A stretch of DNA of 64,000 bases from contig CP052876.1 of assembly GCA_020881835.1 (NCBI GenBank), positions 558,001-622,000 of the forward strand. Reading direction: 5' to 3'. The translations under genes were made by a program, and so were the position numbers. The notes under the pieces are model-generated. The model searched no databases, was not told the origin of the DNA, and was given only the letters and a program-made list of their open reading frames with translations. The DNA comes from Kineosporiaceae bacterium SCSIO 59966. Its GTDB lineage: Bacteria > Actinomycetota > Actinomycetes > Actinomycetales > SCSIO-59966. Of this stretch, positions 19,125 to 30,697 are shown one piece after another (the stretch's first letter is position 1; the number at the start of each line of letters is the position of its first letter).

Positions 19125-19171
19125 GGCACGGCGAGGGCCCGGTGCGGGATGCACCGGGCCCTCGCCGTGCC
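19125..19171 (-). terminator. Perfect 21-bp stem-loop after the DUF membrane gene
   Basis: Arms 19125-19145 and 19151-19171 are exact reverse complements with a 5-base loop (GGGAT). It lies 38 bases past the stop at 19209 and before the next promoter, so it insulates two minus-strand genes. Confidence 0.8.
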
Positions 19172-19208
19172 GGACGTGTCGGCCCGCGTCAGGCGCGGGC
19201 GGCTCGCG

Positions 19209-19664
19209 TCAGTAGCGGGCGGTCGCCGGCGCCACCTTCATCAGGGCGTAGCCGACGAGCAGGAACAGGACACCGAGGCCCATCGCCATCGCGGCCACGC
19301 CGAAGGAGACCACGGAGGTGAACAGCGAGGCCCGCAGGAACGAGGCGTTCATCACCGTGGCGCGGGTGGGGTCGTCCTGCGCCAGCTCGGCGTAGGTCTT
19401 GCCGCCGGAGGCCTTGAGGGCGTGCTCGTTGATGATCTCGGCCTGCGCGTAGGCGCTGAAGGGGCCGTTGACCTCGTCGCCGGCGAGGAAGGAGGCGTCC
19501 TCGGCGACGGTGACCTTCTCGGCGGACAGCTGGCTCTGGACGAGGCCCCACGTGGTGGCGCCGCCGATGGCGAGGATGAGCCCGCCGATGATGACGATGA
19601 TGCCGAGGGTGCGGACGAGCCTGGACTGGTCGGTGCCGGTGCGAGTGGCCGAGGTGGTGGCCAT
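19209..19664 (-). CDS. Two-helix membrane protein (family often mislabelled LigA)
   Basis: 151 residues. Transmembrane helices are at about 19-41 (TLGIIVIIGGLILAIGGATT) and 118-143 (VVSFGVAAMAMGLGVLFLLVG). The 75-residue segment between them is polar and probably faces outside (AEKVTVAEDASFLAGDEV, then a putative repeat around NEHALKASGGKTYAELAQDD). AGGAG lies 5 bases before ATG 19664. Databases sometimes call such proteins aromatic ring-opening dioxygenase LigA, but I see no dioxygenase motif. Function unknown. Confidence 0.7.
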   Translation of the reverse strand: MATTSATRTGTDQSRLVRTLGIIVIIGGLILAIGGATTWGLVQSQLSAEKVTVAEDASFLAGDEVNGPFSAYAQAEIINEHALKASGGKTYAELAQDDPTRATVMNASFLRASLFTSVVSFGVAAMAMGLGVLFLLVGYALMKVAPATARY

Positions 19665-19823
19665 GGCTTCTCCTGTTGGTCGTGTTGGGTCGTGCCTGGT
19701 CGTCGTTCCCGGGGGTTTCCCGGTGTGCCACTACTCCATCGGCATCGGCACGCTGAGCGCAGGGGCGCAGGACCCGAACCTGCCGGGACGTTCGTCCTGA
19801 CCAGCAGCATCCCCCACCCAGCC

Positions 19824-19895
19824 GGGTTCGCACACCCAGTGGCGGTGATCCGCCCCTCGGCAGCCCGGTTTTACCGCCACTGGGTGTGCGAACCC
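19824..19895. repeat. 72-bp palindromic element C, copy 1
   Basis: Arms of 23 bp (19824-19846 and 19873-19895) are perfect reverse complements (left arm begins GGGTTCGCACACCCAGTGG) around a 26-base loop. A second copy of the same length lies inverted at 41495-41566. It sits in the 254-base gap upstream of the membrane gene and downstream of purU, both on the minus strand, where it may also end purU transcription. Confidence 0.85.
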
Positions 19896-19918
19896 ATGGG
19901 GGGGAGGCCGGGCGGCGG

Positions 19919-20764
19919 TCAGCGGAAGACGACGGTGCGGTGCCCGTCGAGCAGGACCCGGTGCTCGGCGTGCCAGCGCACCGCGCGGGAGAGCACCTGC
20001 GCCTCGACGTCCTGGCCGATCGCGACGAGCTCGGCGACGGTCATCGTGTGGTCGACCCGCTCGACGTCCTGCTCGATGATGGGCCCCTCGTCGAGGTCCG
20101 CGGTGACGTAGTGGGCGGTGGCCCCGATGAGCTTGACGCCACGCTCGTGGGCCTGGTGGTAGGGCCGGGCGCCCTTGAAGCTCGGCAGGAACGAGTGGTG
20201 GATGTTGATGATCCGGCCCTCGAGCCGCCGGCACAGGTCGTCGCTGAGCACCTGCATGTAGCGGGCCAGGACGACGAGCTCGACGTCGAGGTCCTCGACG
20301 AGCTCGAGCAGGCGGGCCTCGGCGTCCGGCTTGGTCTGCGGGGTGACCGGCACGTGGTGGAACGGGACGCCGTAGAAGTCCGCCAGGGGGCGCAGGTCCT
20401 CGTGGTTGCCGACGATGGCCGGCACCTCGATCGGCAGCAGCCCGGAGCGCTGCCGGAACAGCAGGTCGTTGAGGCAGTGCGCGGCCTTGCTCACCAGCAC
20501 CAGGGTGCGGGTCGGCCGGCCCACCTCGTCGAGCTGCCAGTCCATCGAGAACCGTTGGGCGACCGGGGCGAACGCCGCCTCGAGGTCGGTCCGCGACGCG
20601 GGGGAGTCGACCTGCAGCCGCAGGTGGAACAGGCCGGTGCCGGGGTCCCCGAACTGCTTGCTCTCGGTGATGTTGCCGCCCAGGCGGGCGATCACCTCGG
20701 TGACGGCGTGGACGATCCCGGGCCCGTCCGGGCAGGTCAGGGTGAGCACGAGGGGGGTCGTCAC
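19919..20764 (-). CDS. purU: Formyltetrahydrofolate deformylase
   Basis: 281 residues hydrolysing 10-formyl-THF to formate and THF, which balances the folate pool. The N-terminal ACT domain ([19 protein letters not shown]) senses the Met/Gly state in known PurU. The C-terminal formyltransferase fold has [20 protein letters not shown] and the Asp of [15 protein letters not shown] 20764 is 8 bases after TACGCT. Divergent from glyA, the other main one-carbon gene, across 80 bases. Confidence 0.95.
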   Translation of the reverse strand: MTTPLVLTLTCPDGPGIVHAVTEVIARLGGNITESKQFGDPGTGLFHLRLQVDSPASRTDLEAAFAPVAQRFSMDWQLDEVGRPTRTLVLVSKAAHCLNDLLFRQRSGLLPIEVPAIVGNHEDLRPLADFYGVPFHHVPVTPQTKPDAEARLLELVEDLDVELVVLARYMQVLSDDLCRRLEGRIINIHHSFLPSFKGARPYHQAHERGVKLIGATAHYVTADLDEGPIIEQDVERVDHTMTVAELVAIGQDVEAQVLSRAVRWHAEHRVLLDGHRTVVFR

Positions 20765-20772
20765 GGGCGGCC

Positions 20773-20778
20773 AGCGTA
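20773..20778 (-). promoter_or_regulatory. -10 box (TACGCT) for purU
   Basis: TACGCT on the minus strand, 8 bases before GTG 20764, with no Shine-Dalgarno in between. Confidence 0.45.
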
Positions 20779-20844
20779 GTGGTGCGGCGGGGGCGCGGTC
20801 GGGGTGCCGTAACCTGGCGCCGCCGCCGTCCCGAGGAGCCCGCC

Positions 20845-22134
20845 GTGACCGACGTCCCGACGTCCACGTCCGTGACCGAGCAGCCGCTCGCCGAGGTCGA
20901 CCCCGAGATCGCCCGCGTCCTGGAGCAGGAGCTCGGGCGCCAGCGCGACACCCTCGAGATGATCGCCAGCGAGAACTTCGTGCCCCGCGCGGTGCTCGAG
21001 GCCGCCGGGTCCGTGCTGACGAACAAGTACGCCGAGGGCTACCCCGGACGCCGGTACTACGGCGGGTGCGAGTACGTCGACGTCGCCGAGGACCTGGCCC
21101 GCCAGCGGGTGCGGGACCTGTTCGGCGCCGAGCACGCCAACGTCCAGCCGCACTCCGGCGCCTCGGCGAACGCGGCGGTCATGCACGCCCTCATCCGCCC
21201 CGGGGACACCATCCTCGGCCTCGAGCTGGCCCACGGCGGTCACCTCACCCACGGAATGAAGATCAACTTCAGCGGCCGGCTGTACGACGTCGCCGCCTAC
21301 GGGGTGGACCCCGAGACGTTCCGCGTCGACATGGACGAGGTGCGCCGGATCGCGCTGGAGCGCCGGCCCAGGCTCATCATCGCCGGTTGGTCGGCGTACC
21401 CGAGGCAGCTGGACTTCGCGGCGTTCCGCGAGGTCGCCGACGAGGTCGGCGCCTACCTCATGGTGGACATGGCGCACTTCGCCGGCCTGGTCGCCGCCGG
21501 CGAGCACCCCTCACCGGTGCCGTACGCGGACGTCGTGACGACCACCGTGCACAAGACCCTCGCCGGACCGCGCAGCGGCACCATCCTGTGCCGCGAGGAG
21601 CACGCCAAGAAGATCGACTCGGCGGTGTTCCCGGGCCAGCAGGGCGGGCCGCTCATGCACGTGGTCGCGGCGAAGGCGGTGGCCTTCAAGATCGCCGCCA
21701 CCGAGGAGTTTCGCGAGCGGCAGCGGCGCACCGTCTCCGGCGCCCGGGTGCTGGCCGAGCGGCTGACCCGCCCGGACGTCGCGCAGGCCGGGGTCTCGGT
21801 GCTGACCGGCGGCACCGACGTCCACCTCGTCCTGGTCGACCTGCGCGACTCCGAGCTCGACGGCCGGCAGGCCGAGGACCGGCTGCACTCGGTCGGGATC
21901 ACCGTCAACCGCAACGCCGTCCCGTTCGACCCGCGCCCGCCGATGGTCACCTCCGGGCTGCGGATCGGCACCCCGGCGCTGGCCACCCGCGGGTTCGGCG
22001 ACGAGGAGTTCGCCGAGGTCGCCGACATCATCGCCGAAGCCCTGAAGCCGTCCTGTGACACCGACGAGCTGCGCGGGCGGGTGCGGGCGCTCACCGAGGC
22101 GTTCCCGCTCTACCGCGGCCTGGAGCACTGGTGA
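20845..22134 (+). CDS. glyA: Serine hydroxymethyltransferase
   Basis: 429-residue PLP enzyme interconverting serine and glycine with transfer of a one-carbon unit to [32 protein letters not shown], the [10 protein letters not shown] region and the PLP lysine in [14 protein letters not shown] (about residue 236) are all present. GTG 20845 is preceded by GAGGAG at 6 bases. Its TGA overlaps the start of folD, so the serine-derived methylene group can pass directly to FolD chemistry from one transcript. Confidence 0.96.
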   Translation: MTDVPTSTSVTEQPLAEVDPEIARVLEQELGRQRDTLEMIASENFVPRAVLEAAGSVLTNKYAEGYPGRRYYGGCEYVDVAEDLARQRVRDLFGAEHANVQPHSGASANAAVMHALIRPGDTILGLELAHGGHLTHGMKINFSGRLYDVAAYGVDPETFRVDMDEVRRIALERRPRLIIAGWSAYPRQLDFAAFREVADEVGAYLMVDMAHFAGLVAAGEHPSPVPYADVVTTTVHKTLAGPRSGTILCREEHAKKIDSAVFPGQQGGPLMHVVAAKAVAFKIAATEEFRERQRRTVSGARVLAERLTRPDVAQAGVSVLTGGTDVHLVLVDLRDSELDGRQAEDRLHSVGITVNRNAVPFDPRPPMVTSGLRIGTPALATRGFGDEEFAEVADIIAEALKPSCDTDELRGRVRALTEAFPLYRGLEHW

Positions 22135-23015
22135 CTGCGAGAGTCCTCGACGGCAAGGCCACCGCGGCCACCATCAAGGCCGAGCTCGCGCAGCGGGTGA
22201 GCGCCCTGCGGGAGCGGGGCATCGAGCCCGGTCTGGCCACCGTGCTCGTCGGCGACGACCCGGGCAGCCGCTCCTACGTGGCCGGCAAGCACCGGGACTG
22301 CGCGGAGGTCGGGATCGCCTCGATCCGGGTCGACCTGCCTGCTGACGCCTCCCAGCAGGACGTCGAGGACGCCGTCCGGCGGCTCAACGAGGACCCGGCC
22401 TGCACCGGGTACATCGTCCAGCTGCCGCTGCCTCGCGGCCTGGACAGCCAGCGGGTGCTCGAGCTGATGGACCCGGCCAAGGACGCCGACGGGCTGCACC
22501 CGACCAACCTCGGGCGGCTCGTGCTGCGGGTGGCGGGACCGCTGGACTCCCCGTTGCCGTGCACCCCGCGCGGGATCGTCGAGCTGCTCGGCCGGCACGG
22601 TGTGGCCCTGGCCGGTGCCCGGGTGTGCGTCATCGGCCGCGGCGTCACCGTCGGCCGGCCGCTCGGCCTGCTGCTGACCCGCAAGGACGTCAACGCCACG
22701 GTCACCTTGTGCCACACCGGAACTCGGGACGTCGCCGAGCACACCCGCGGCGCGGACGTCGTCGTCGCGGCCGCCGGGGTGCCCGGGATGCTCACCGCGG
22801 ACATGGTGCGCCCCGGCGCCGCCGTCCTCGACGTCGGCATCACCCGGGTCGTCGACGAGCAGACCGGCAAGGCGCGGCTCGTCGGGGACGTGGACCCTGG
22901 CGTGCACGACGTCGCCGCCTGGGTGGCGCCGATGCCGGGCGGCGTCGGGCCGATGACCCGGGCGATGCTGCTCGCCAACGTCGTGGAGGCGGCCGAGCGA
23001 GTTCAGCCGGCTTAG
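22131..23015 (+). CDS. folD: Methylene-THF dehydrogenase / methenyl-THF cyclohydrolase
   Basis: 294-residue bifunctional enzyme making 10-formyl-THF from methylene-THF for PurN and PurH. The catalytic Tyr-Lys region [10 protein letters not shown] is at about residue 45-54, with [18 protein letters not shown] and the NADP site [26 protein letters not shown] closes the protein. GTG 22131 overlaps the glyA stop (GTGA). The 3' end overlaps the convergent M20 peptidase gene by four bases (TTAG). Confidence 0.95.
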   Translation: MTARVLDGKATAATIKAELAQRVSALRERGIEPGLATVLVGDDPGSRSYVAGKHRDCAEVGIASIRVDLPADASQQDVEDAVRRLNEDPACTGYIVQLPLPRGLDSQRVLELMDPAKDADGLHPTNLGRLVLRVAGPLDSPLPCTPRGIVELLGRHGVALAGARVCVIGRGVTVGRPLGLLLTRKDVNATVTLCHTGTRDVAEHTRGADVVVAAAGVPGMLTADMVRPGAAVLDVGITRVVDEQTGKARLVGDVDPGVHDVAAWVAPMPGGVGPMTRAMLLANVVEAAERVQPA

Positions 23016-24217
23016 CGGGTCAGGGTCCGCGCCGCCAGCTCGGCGTAGACGGCGGTGCCGTCCGGCAGCACGGCGTCGTCGAACGCGGCGAACGGCGAGT
23101 GGTTGTCCGGCGCCGTCCGCCAGTCCCGGCCCGTCAGGCACGCCCCGAGGAACAGCATCGCCCCCGGCACGGCCTGGATCACCCGGGAGAAGTCCTCCGA
23201 GCCGGTGATCGGGTCCGCCATCGTCTCCCACCGGTCCGGGCCGAGGGCCCGCTCGACGACGTCCTGGGCCGTGCTCACCGCGCCGGCGTCGTTGACCGTC
23301 ACCGGGTACTGCCGGTGGAAGGCGACGTCCACGTCGACGCCGTGCGCGGCCGCGACCCCCTGGACGTAGCGGACGGTGTCACGCTCCAGGCCGTCCAGGA
23401 CGTCGGGGTCGAAGCAGCGGATGGTCGCCTGGAACGTCGCGTCGTCCGGGATGATGTTCGCCTTCGTCCCCGCGTGGAACTGCCCGACGGTCAGCACCGC
23501 TGGGGCGAACGGCGACACCGTGCGCGACAGCAGCGTCTGCAGGCCGGTGACCATCGCCGCGGCGACCGGGACCGGGTCCTTCGCGTTGTGCGGTGCCGAG
23601 CCGTGCCCGCCCGCCCCGCGGACGGTGACGTGCAGCTCGTTGCTCGCCGCCATCAGCGGCCCCGGCCGGGAGGCGACGTGGCCCCGGGGCGTGAGACCGG
23701 ACATGACGTGCAGCGCCCAGGCGGCGTCCGGACGTCGTCCGGCGGCGTCCAGCACACCCTCCTCGATCATGAGGCCGGCGCCGTCGAACCCCTCCTCGCC
23801 GGGCTGGAACATCAGGACGACGTCGCCGGGCAGCTCGTCGCGGCGGGCGGCGAGCAGCCGGGCGGCGCCGACGAGCATCGTCGTGTGCTGGTCGTGCCCG
23901 CACGCGTGCATCGCGCCGGGCACCTGCGAGCGGTAGTCGACGTCCACCTCCTCGGTCACCGGCAGCGCGTCCATGTCCCCGCGCAGCAGCACGGTGCGCC
24001 GCTCGGCGTCCGGGACGTCGGCGGTGCCCCGCAGCACCGCGGTCACCGACGTCGCCCGCTCGCCGGTGCGGACCTCCAGGTCCAGTCCGCTCAGCGCGTC
24101 GAGCACGGTGCGCTGGGTGACCGGCAGGTCCAGGCCGATCTCGGGGTGACGGTGCAGGGTGTGGCGCAGCTCGGTGAGGTCGCCGGCGATCGCGCGGGCG
24201 TCGTCCAGGTAGGTCAT
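23012..24217 (-). CDS. M20D amidohydrolase / aminoacylase
   Basis: 401-residue metal-dependent amidase of the M20D group (hippurate hydrolase, N-acyl amino acid and auxin-conjugate amidohydrolases). HPEIGLD comes near the N-terminus, then [10 protein letters not shown], metal-binding [25 protein letters not shown], and the late [11 protein letters not shown] with its metal-bridging Glu/Asp. No signal peptide. A second, different M20D paralogue is at 43352-44602. The natural substrate cannot be told. Divergent from xthA. Confidence 0.88.
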   Translation of the reverse strand: MTYLDDARAIAGDLTELRHTLHRHPEIGLDLPVTQRTVLDALSGLDLEVRTGERATSVTAVLRGTADVPDAERRTVLLRGDMDALPVTEEVDVDYRSQVPGAMHACGHDQHTTMLVGAARLLAARRDELPGDVVLMFQPGEEGFDGAGLMIEEGVLDAAGRRPDAAWALHVMSGLTPRGHVASRPGPLMAASNELHVTVRGAGGHGSAPHNAKDPVPVAAAMVTGLQTLLSRTVSPFAPAVLTVGQFHAGTKANIIPDDATFQATIRCFDPDVLDGLERDTVRYVQGVAAAHGVDVDVAFHRQYPVTVNDAGAVSTAQDVVERALGPDRWETMADPITGSEDFSRVIQAVPGAMLFLGACLTGRDWRTAPDNHSPFAAFDDAVLPDGTAVYAELAARTLTR

Positions 24218-24242
24218 GGCAGGTGCCTACCACGTCGGCTCC

Positions 24243-24248
24243 TACCAT
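24243..24248 (+). promoter_or_regulatory. -10 box (TACCAT) for leaderless xthA
   Basis: TACCAT, 7 bases before GTG 24256. It lies inside a longer open frame beginning at GTG 24223, which argues against that upstream start. Confidence 0.55.
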
Positions 24249-24255
24249 CGCGAAC

Positions 24256-25059
24256 GTGCTCACCGTCGCCACCGTCAACGTCAACGGGGTGCGCGCCGCC
24301 CACCGGCGGGGGATGGGCCGCTGGCTGGCGGCCGCGGCCCCGGACGTCGTGTGCCTGCAGGAGGTTCGCGCCCCGGACGACGTGCTGCGCGCCCACCTCG
24401 ACGACGGCTGGCACTGCGCCCACGCCGAGCCGGCCCTGGACGGGCACCGCGGCCGGGCCGGGGTCGCCGTCCTGAGTCGCCTGCCGGTCACCGCGGTCCG
24501 CGACGAGGTGGGTGCTCCGGAGCTCGACGCGTGCGGCCGCTGGGTGGAGGCGGACCTGGTCACCGCCGGCGGCGAGCCGCTCACCGTCGTCAGCGTGTAC
24601 GTGCACACCGGGGAGGCCGGCACTCCGCGGCAGGACCAGAAGGAGGCGTTCCTGCAGCAGATGACCGACCGGATGGAGGCCCTGCGGGTCGGCGGCCGGC
24701 ACGTGCTCGTCTGCGGTGACCTCAACGTCGCCCACCGCGAGGACGACCTGCGCAACTGGCGGGGCAACCTGCGCCGGGCGGGGTTCCTGCCGCAGGAGCG
24801 GGCCGTGCTCGACCGGTGGTTCGACGAGCTCGGGTGGGTGGACGTCGTCCGGGCGCACACCGGCCCGGGTCCGGGGCCGTACTCGTGGTGGTCCTGGCGC
24901 GGCCGGGCCTTCGACAACGACACCGGGTGGCGGATCGACTACCAGATCGCCACCCCGGAGCTCGCCAAGCGGGTCGTCGCCACCCGGGTCGACCGGGCAC
25001 CGTCCTACGCCGAGCGGTGGAGCGACCACGCGCCAGTCGTTGCCACCTACGACGTGTGA
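24256..25059 (+). CDS. xthA: Exodeoxyribonuclease III / AP endonuclease
   Basis: 267-residue base-excision-repair nuclease. Motifs of the exonuclease-endonuclease-phosphatase fold: VATVNVNGVRAA near the N-terminus, LQEVRAPDD with metal Glu, VYVHTGEAG, CGDLNVAH, RIDYQIATP and the terminal SDHAPVVATYDV. I chose GTG 24256 because homologues begin here and a -10 box is placed for it. The last 19 bases of the gene are the first unit of a three-copy tandem repeat. Confidence 0.93.
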   Translation: MLTVATVNVNGVRAAHRRGMGRWLAAAAPDVVCLQEVRAPDDVLRAHLDDGWHCAHAEPALDGHRGRAGVAVLSRLPVTAVRDEVGAPELDACGRWVEADLVTAGGEPLTVVSVYVHTGEAGTPRQDQKEAFLQQMTDRMEALRVGGRHVLVCGDLNVAHREDDLRNWRGNLRRAGFLPQERAVLDRWFDELGWVDVVRAHTGPGPGPYSWWSWRGRAFDNDTGWRIDYQIATPELAKRVVATRVDRAPSYAERWSDHAPVVATYDV

Positions 25060-25097
25060 GGCCACCTACGACGTGTGAGGCCACCTACGACGTGTGA
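25042..25097. repeat. Three tandem 19-bp units across the xthA/MFS convergent ends
   Basis: The unit GCCACCTACGACGTGTGAG occurs at 25042-25060 and 25061-25079; the third copy (25080-25097) lacks only its last base. The first copy encodes the end of xthA (ATYDV, stop). The MFS gene's stop lies in the third copy on the other strand, so the array forms the 3' ends of both genes. Because 19 is not a multiple of three, each copy is read in a different frame. Confidence 0.95.
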
Positions 25098-26371
25098 CCC
25101 TGCGGCGGTGCCGCGTGCGCGTCGAGCGAGCGCGGCAGGTCCCGCATCCGGATCAGCGGCGAGAACAGCACCGGCAGCGCCGCCACCGCCAGGCCGCCGG
25201 CCGCGATCCACAGCGTCGGCAGGATCCCGATGCTGCTGCCGAGCACGCCACCGACGAACGCCCCGACCGGCATCGTGCCCCACACGATGAACCTGATCGA
25301 GGCGTTCATCCGCCCCAGCAGCGGCTTCGGGCACAGCCGCTGGCGGAACGACACCTGCACGACGTTGTAGAGCACCAGGCACAACGACATCCCGAACGTG
25401 CCGACGAACAGCGCCGGCATCGTCGGCAGCGCGGCGGCGGCCGGGGTCAGCGCGGCGAACGGGGCGGACGCCAGCGCCGACAGCGGCACCGTGCGGCCCT
25501 CCCCGACCCAGCGGGTCACCGGTCCGACGACGAGCGCGCCGAGCAGGCCGCCGACCGCGCTGACCGACAGCACGAGCCCGAGCGCCGCCTCGTCGAGCCC
25601 GAGGTCGCGCAGCGCGAACAGCACGACGAGTGCGCCCGTGATCGCCCCGAAGAAGTTGCCGATCGCCGTCGTCGCCGTGATCCGTACGAGCAGCGGGTTC
25701 CGGACGACGAACGAGAGCCCCTCGGCGATCTCCGTGCGCAGCGGACGCCGGTCCTCCTTCGCCGGCGGCGTCTCGACGTGCCGGATCCGCCAGACGAACA
25801 GCGTCGAGGCGAGCATGAGGACCGCGGTGACGCCGATCGCCAGCGGCGCGCCGACGACCCGCATCAGGACGCCGCCGAGCGCGGGGCCGCCGATCTGGGC
25901 GACCTGGTGGGTCGCCTCCAACTTCGAGTTGCCCTCGCTGATCTGCTCGGACGGCACTAGGTCGGGCAGGTAGGACTGGTAGGCGACGTCGAAGAACACC
26001 GTGGCCGCCCCGACGGTGAGCGCGACCGCGTACAGCTGCCACATCGTCAGCACGTCGAGCAGCCACGCGGCCGGCAGGCTGAGCAGCACGAGCCCGCGCA
26101 CGACGTCCCCGGCGATGAGCACCCGCTGCTTGCGCCAGCGGTCCACCCAGGCCCCGGCCGGCAGACCGATGACGAGGAAGGCGAGCATCTCGAAGGTGGC
26201 GAGCAGGCCCATCTGGAACTCGTCGGCGCCGAGCACCTGGACGGCGAGCACGGGCATGGCCAGGCCGACGAGCTGGACGCCGACCTGGCTGACGGCGTCC
26301 CCCATCCACAGCTGACGGAAGTCGTGGTGGAAGGCGAGGCTGCGGGGCCGCGCGGTCGCCGGGACGGTCAC
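25085..26371 (-). CDS. MFS transporter of the enterobactin-exporter (EntS-like) type
   Basis: 428 residues with twelve expected hydrophobic helices and the cytoplasmic loop motif GLPAGAWVDRWRKQRVL (motif A-like) after helix 2. Overall pattern fits MFS_3 exporters: FHHDFRQLWMGDAVSQVG at the N-terminus and LLGRMNASIRFIVWGTMPVG in the second half. Substrate unknown. GTG 26371 is 7 bases after TAGGCT. The stop lies in the tandem repeat shared with xthA. Confidence 0.85.
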   Translation of the reverse strand: MTVPATARPRSLAFHHDFRQLWMGDAVSQVGVQLVGLAMPVLAVQVLGADEFQMGLLATFEMLAFLVIGLPAGAWVDRWRKQRVLIAGDVVRGLVLLSLPAAWLLDVLTMWQLYAVALTVGAATVFFDVAYQSYLPDLVPSEQISEGNSKLEATHQVAQIGGPALGGVLMRVVGAPLAIGVTAVLMLASTLFVWRIRHVETPPAKEDRRPLRTEIAEGLSFVVRNPLLVRITATTAIGNFFGAITGALVVLFALRDLGLDEAALGLVLSVSAVGGLLGALVVGPVTRWVGEGRTVPLSALASAPFAALTPAAAALPTMPALFVGTFGMSLCLVLYNVVQVSFRQRLCPKPLLGRMNASIRFIVWGTMPVGAFVGGVLGSSIGILPTLWIAAGGLAVAALPVLFSPLIRMRDLPRSLDAHAAPPQGHTS

Positions 26372-26378
26372 AGCGCGC

Positions 26379-26384
26379 AGCCTA
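26379..26384 (-). promoter_or_regulatory. -10 box (TAGGCT) for the leaderless MFS gene
   Basis: TAGGCT on the minus strand, 7 bases before GTG 26371. Confidence 0.5.
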
Positions 26385-26430
26385 CGATCACCCGGACGGG
26401 TGCACACCAGGACAGACACCGGCAGGCTGA

Positions 26431-28027
<1,597 letters not shown>

Positions 28028-28031
<4 letters not shown>

Positions 28032-29164
28032 GCCAGGACGACGGCGTGGTCGAGCGCGGCAAGGAGCTCGCCCGCAAGGCGGCGACGACGCACCCGGTGC
28101 GCACCTGGCAGACGTACCTGGCCGGCCGCGGGAACGTCGTCGCCGGTGGTATGGCCTACGCCGGGCTGTTCTCCATCGGCTCGGCCCTCGTCGTGGGGTT
28201 CACCGTCTTCGGGCTGGTCCTCGGCCGCCGCTCCGACCTGCGCGAGCCCCTGCTGGAGGCCATTGACGCCCAGCTGCCCGGTCTGCTGGACCTCGGTGAG
28301 GGCGGACTCGTCCGGCCGGACGCCCTGTTCGCCACCGACGCCCTGAGCCTGACGGGGGCCGTGGCGCTGGCCGTCGCCCTCTACGCCGGCCTCGGCTGGC
28401 TCGACGCCACCCGCGAGGGCATTCGCATCGTGTTCGATCTGGACCGTGACGACCGACCGCTGGTGCGAAAGAAGCTGCTCGACGTCGTCGTCCTCGCCAC
28501 CCTGGGCGTCACGATCCTGGCGTCCGCCGTGCTGAGCGTCGGGGTCAACGCCACGGCCGGGGTGCTCTTGCGCTGGGTGGGTCTCGACGGCAGCAGTGTC
28601 GGAGAGCTGACCGTGCGCGCTGCCGGTGTGCTCGTCGTCTTCATCGTCGACACTCTCGTGTTCGTCGTCATGTTCCGGTTGCTGTCCGGCGTCCCGCTGA
28701 CCTGGCGCCAGGTGCGCGTCGGGGCGCTGCTCGGCGCCGTCGGCCTCGGCCTGCTCAAGCTGTTCGGCGGCCTGCTGCTCGGCAGCGCCGGCGGCAGCAA
28801 CCCCGTGCTGGCCGCTAGTGCGACCCTCGTCGGGCTGCTGCTGTGGATGAACATCGTCTCCCGGATCGTGCTGCTGGCCGCGGCCTGGGTGTCCAGCGAC
28901 ACCAGCGTCGAGGAGGAGCGGGCACGGCGGGTGCCGGTCGGCGCTGGTGCCTCGGCCCGTGCCGGGGTCCCGGCTCGTGCCGGCGTCGCGGACCTGCCGG
29001 TGGCCGCGGGGCCGCGCGACGTGATGGCTCCGTCGTTCGGTCAGCGCTCCGCGGACCGGGTGACGTTGGCTGCCGGGGCGGTGCTCGGTGCGGTCGTCGT
29101 CTCCGGGGTGCGGGTGGTGCGTGGAGCGATTCGGGCGGTCGCCGACGGGGTGCGGGGGAACTGA
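28028..29164 (+). CDS. YihY/BrkB family inner-membrane protein
   Basis: 378 residues with about six transmembrane helices. AYAGLFSIGSALVVGFTVFG, the GWLDATREGIRIVFD loop and the LLWMNIVSRIVLLAAAW helix with its conserved polar positions fit the YihY (formerly RNase BN) family. The C-terminus is an Ala/Val-rich cytoplasmic stretch and another hydrophobic segment. GTG 28028 overlaps the preceding stop. Molecular function is not established, and BrkB-like activity should not be assumed. Confidence 0.85.
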
Positions 29165-29216
29165 CACCGGCCCGGTCCGGACGGAGAGGTCGACCGCCAC
29201 CGGGGGCGGTTGCTGG

Positions 29217-30422
29217 TCAGCCGGCGCGTCTGCGGTTGACCCGGCGGGTCCGGCGGATGAGCAGCACCCGGGCGCGCAGCACGGCCACGGCGGCGAGCAG
29301 GACCGCCAGCACGGTCAGGCCGGTGGCCGCCCACGCGGGCAGTGCCTGGTCCTCCGGCAGGTCGCTGCGCAGGGCGGTGGCCAGCTCGCCGTCGGCCGCT
29401 GGGCCGGCTGTGTCCCCGGCGTCCGCTGTGTCCGCGCCTGCTACGGGAGGCCCGGGTGCGTCGTCCGTCGTCGTGGCGTCGTCCGTGGGCGGTCCCGTCG
29501 GGAGCATGCCCACCGGCTCGACGCGCTGCCCGTGCGCGATCGCCCAGTCGAGCAGGTCGCGGGCCTGGCCGGAGGCCGAGCCCTCGGCGCGCATGAGCGT
29601 GGCGATGTACCGGTGCCCGTCGCGCTCCACGGCGCCGACGAAGCTGCTGCGAGCCGCCTGGGTGTAGCCGTTCTTGAGTCCCAGCGCGCCCTCGTAGCCG
29701 TAGAGCAGCCGGTTCTTGTTGCCGATCTCGAAGGTCGGACGGCTGGCGTCGAACGTCGTCCCCTCGCCGGGGAACTGGTAACGGGTCGTACGGACCACCT
29801 CGGCGAGGTCGGGGTCGGCGAGGACGGCGCGTCCGATCAGCGCGAGGTCGCGGGCGGTGGACACCTGCCCGTCGGCGTCCAGGCCGCTGGTGTTGCGCAC
29901 CACCGTGTCGGTGGCCCCCAGCGAGTGGGCGGTCTCCTGCATGAGCGCGGTCGCCCGCGGCATCCCACCGGCCAGCCCGGCCAGGGCGTGCGCGGCGTCG
30001 TTGCCGCTGGACAGCATGAGGCCGTGGACGAGGTCGTCCACGCGGTACACCGAGTCCGGGACGAGGCCGACCTTGCTGCCCTCGATGGCGGCGTCCTCGT
30101 GCCGGGCGGTCCAGGTGGCCTGCCGGTCGAGGCCAGGGACGAGGGTGAGCAGGGTCAGCAGCTTCAGCGTGCTGGCAGGGGCCAGGGGGGTGCGCGGGTT
30201 GTGCGCCGCGAGCACCTCACCGGTGTCCAGGTCGGCGACCAGCCAGCCGGTCGCGTCCACCGCGGGGGGCGCCGGGACGCCGGGTGGCAGCAGGGTGCCG
30301 GTGACCGGCAGCTCCTGGCCGCCGGCGGCGCTGTCGGGAGCCGCGACAGCCGGGACGGCTGCCGGGCCGCCGGCGATCAGCAGCCCGCACGCGGCGGCCA
30401 GCAGGAGGGACAGGGCGCGCAT
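29217..30422 (-). CDS. D-alanyl-D-alanine carboxypeptidase (S11, low-mass PBP)
   Basis: 401-residue penicillin-binding protein trimming peptidoglycan stem peptides. Signal peptide at 1-28 (LSLLLAAACGLLIAGG, then AVAAPD). Active-site SxxK is in PASTLKLLT, SxN in LSSGNDAAH, and the third motif reads LKNGYT (KNG in place of the usual KTG). A C-terminal transmembrane helix (LTVLAVLLAAVAVLRARVLLI) and an Arg-rich tail anchor it facing outside. Convergent with the YihY gene. The KNG variant could alter beta-lactam binding, but activity is still expected. Confidence 0.93.
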   Translation of the reverse strand: MRALSLLLAAACGLLIAGGPAAVPAVAAPDSAAGGQELPVTGTLLPPGVPAPPAVDATGWLVADLDTGEVLAAHNPRTPLAPASTLKLLTLLTLVPGLDRQATWTARHEDAAIEGSKVGLVPDSVYRVDDLVHGLMLSSGNDAAHALAGLAGGMPRATALMQETAHSLGATDTVVRNTSGLDADGQVSTARDLALIGRAVLADPDLAEVVRTTRYQFPGEGTTFDASRPTFEIGNKNRLLYGYEGALGLKNGYTQAARSSFVGAVERDGHRYIATLMRAEGSASGQARDLLDWAIAHGQRVEPVGMLPTGPPTDDATTTDDAPGPPVAGADTADAGDTAGPAADGELATALRSDLPEDQALPAWAATGLTVLAVLLAAVAVLRARVLLIRRTRRVNRRRAG

Positions 30423-30502
30423 CGCGGCACAGGGTACGGCCGGCTGCCCGCGACGCGAGCCCCGACGCGCACACCTTTCACGTGGCCACTCGACAACCCC
30501 CC

Positions 30503-30578
30503 GTGATCATGCAATCCCGCCACCCCGCACCACCCCCCCCGTGATCATGCAATCCCGCCACCCCGTACGACCCGCCCC
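30503..30578 (+). repeat. Interspersed repeat A, two tandem 38-bp units
   Basis: Two head-to-tail 38-bp units at 30503-30540 and 30541-30578, each beginning with the 23-bp core GTGATCATGCAATC...CCACCC and followed by a C-rich 15-bp stretch (CCGCAC/CCGTAC...). Cores of the same sequence recur at 32191, 40549 and three times at 62321-62389. It lies upstream of the carboxypeptidase gene in a gap of 271 bases that has no intact gene. Confidence 0.9.
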
Positions 30579-30579
30579 T

Positions 30580-30697
30580 GATCCTCTGTGTACCTCGGGA
30601 GTCCCTTCCCGCACCAGGGCGCGGTAGGCCATGTGCCGCTGACCGCTATCGGACAGGTCGAAGATCCGTGAGGAATCCTCATCGCCGGGGAAGTCAC
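30580..30697 (-). other. Possible coding remnant, unrecognised
   Basis: The minus strand downstream of the AbrB gene reads in one frame DFPGDEDSSRIFDLSDSG followed by QRHMAYRALVREGTPEV without a stop until repeat A. It looks protein-like (Asp/Glu/Arg-rich helix pattern) but has no start codon of its own and runs into the repeat. I do not recognise the family. It is best seen as a fragment of a gene broken by the rearrangement here. Confidence 0.25.

Noticed and set aside
19824-19895. Palindrome containing GGTTCG as a tRNA T-loop
   Set aside because: No acceptor, D or anticodon arms can be folded around it; the hairpin explains the sequence.
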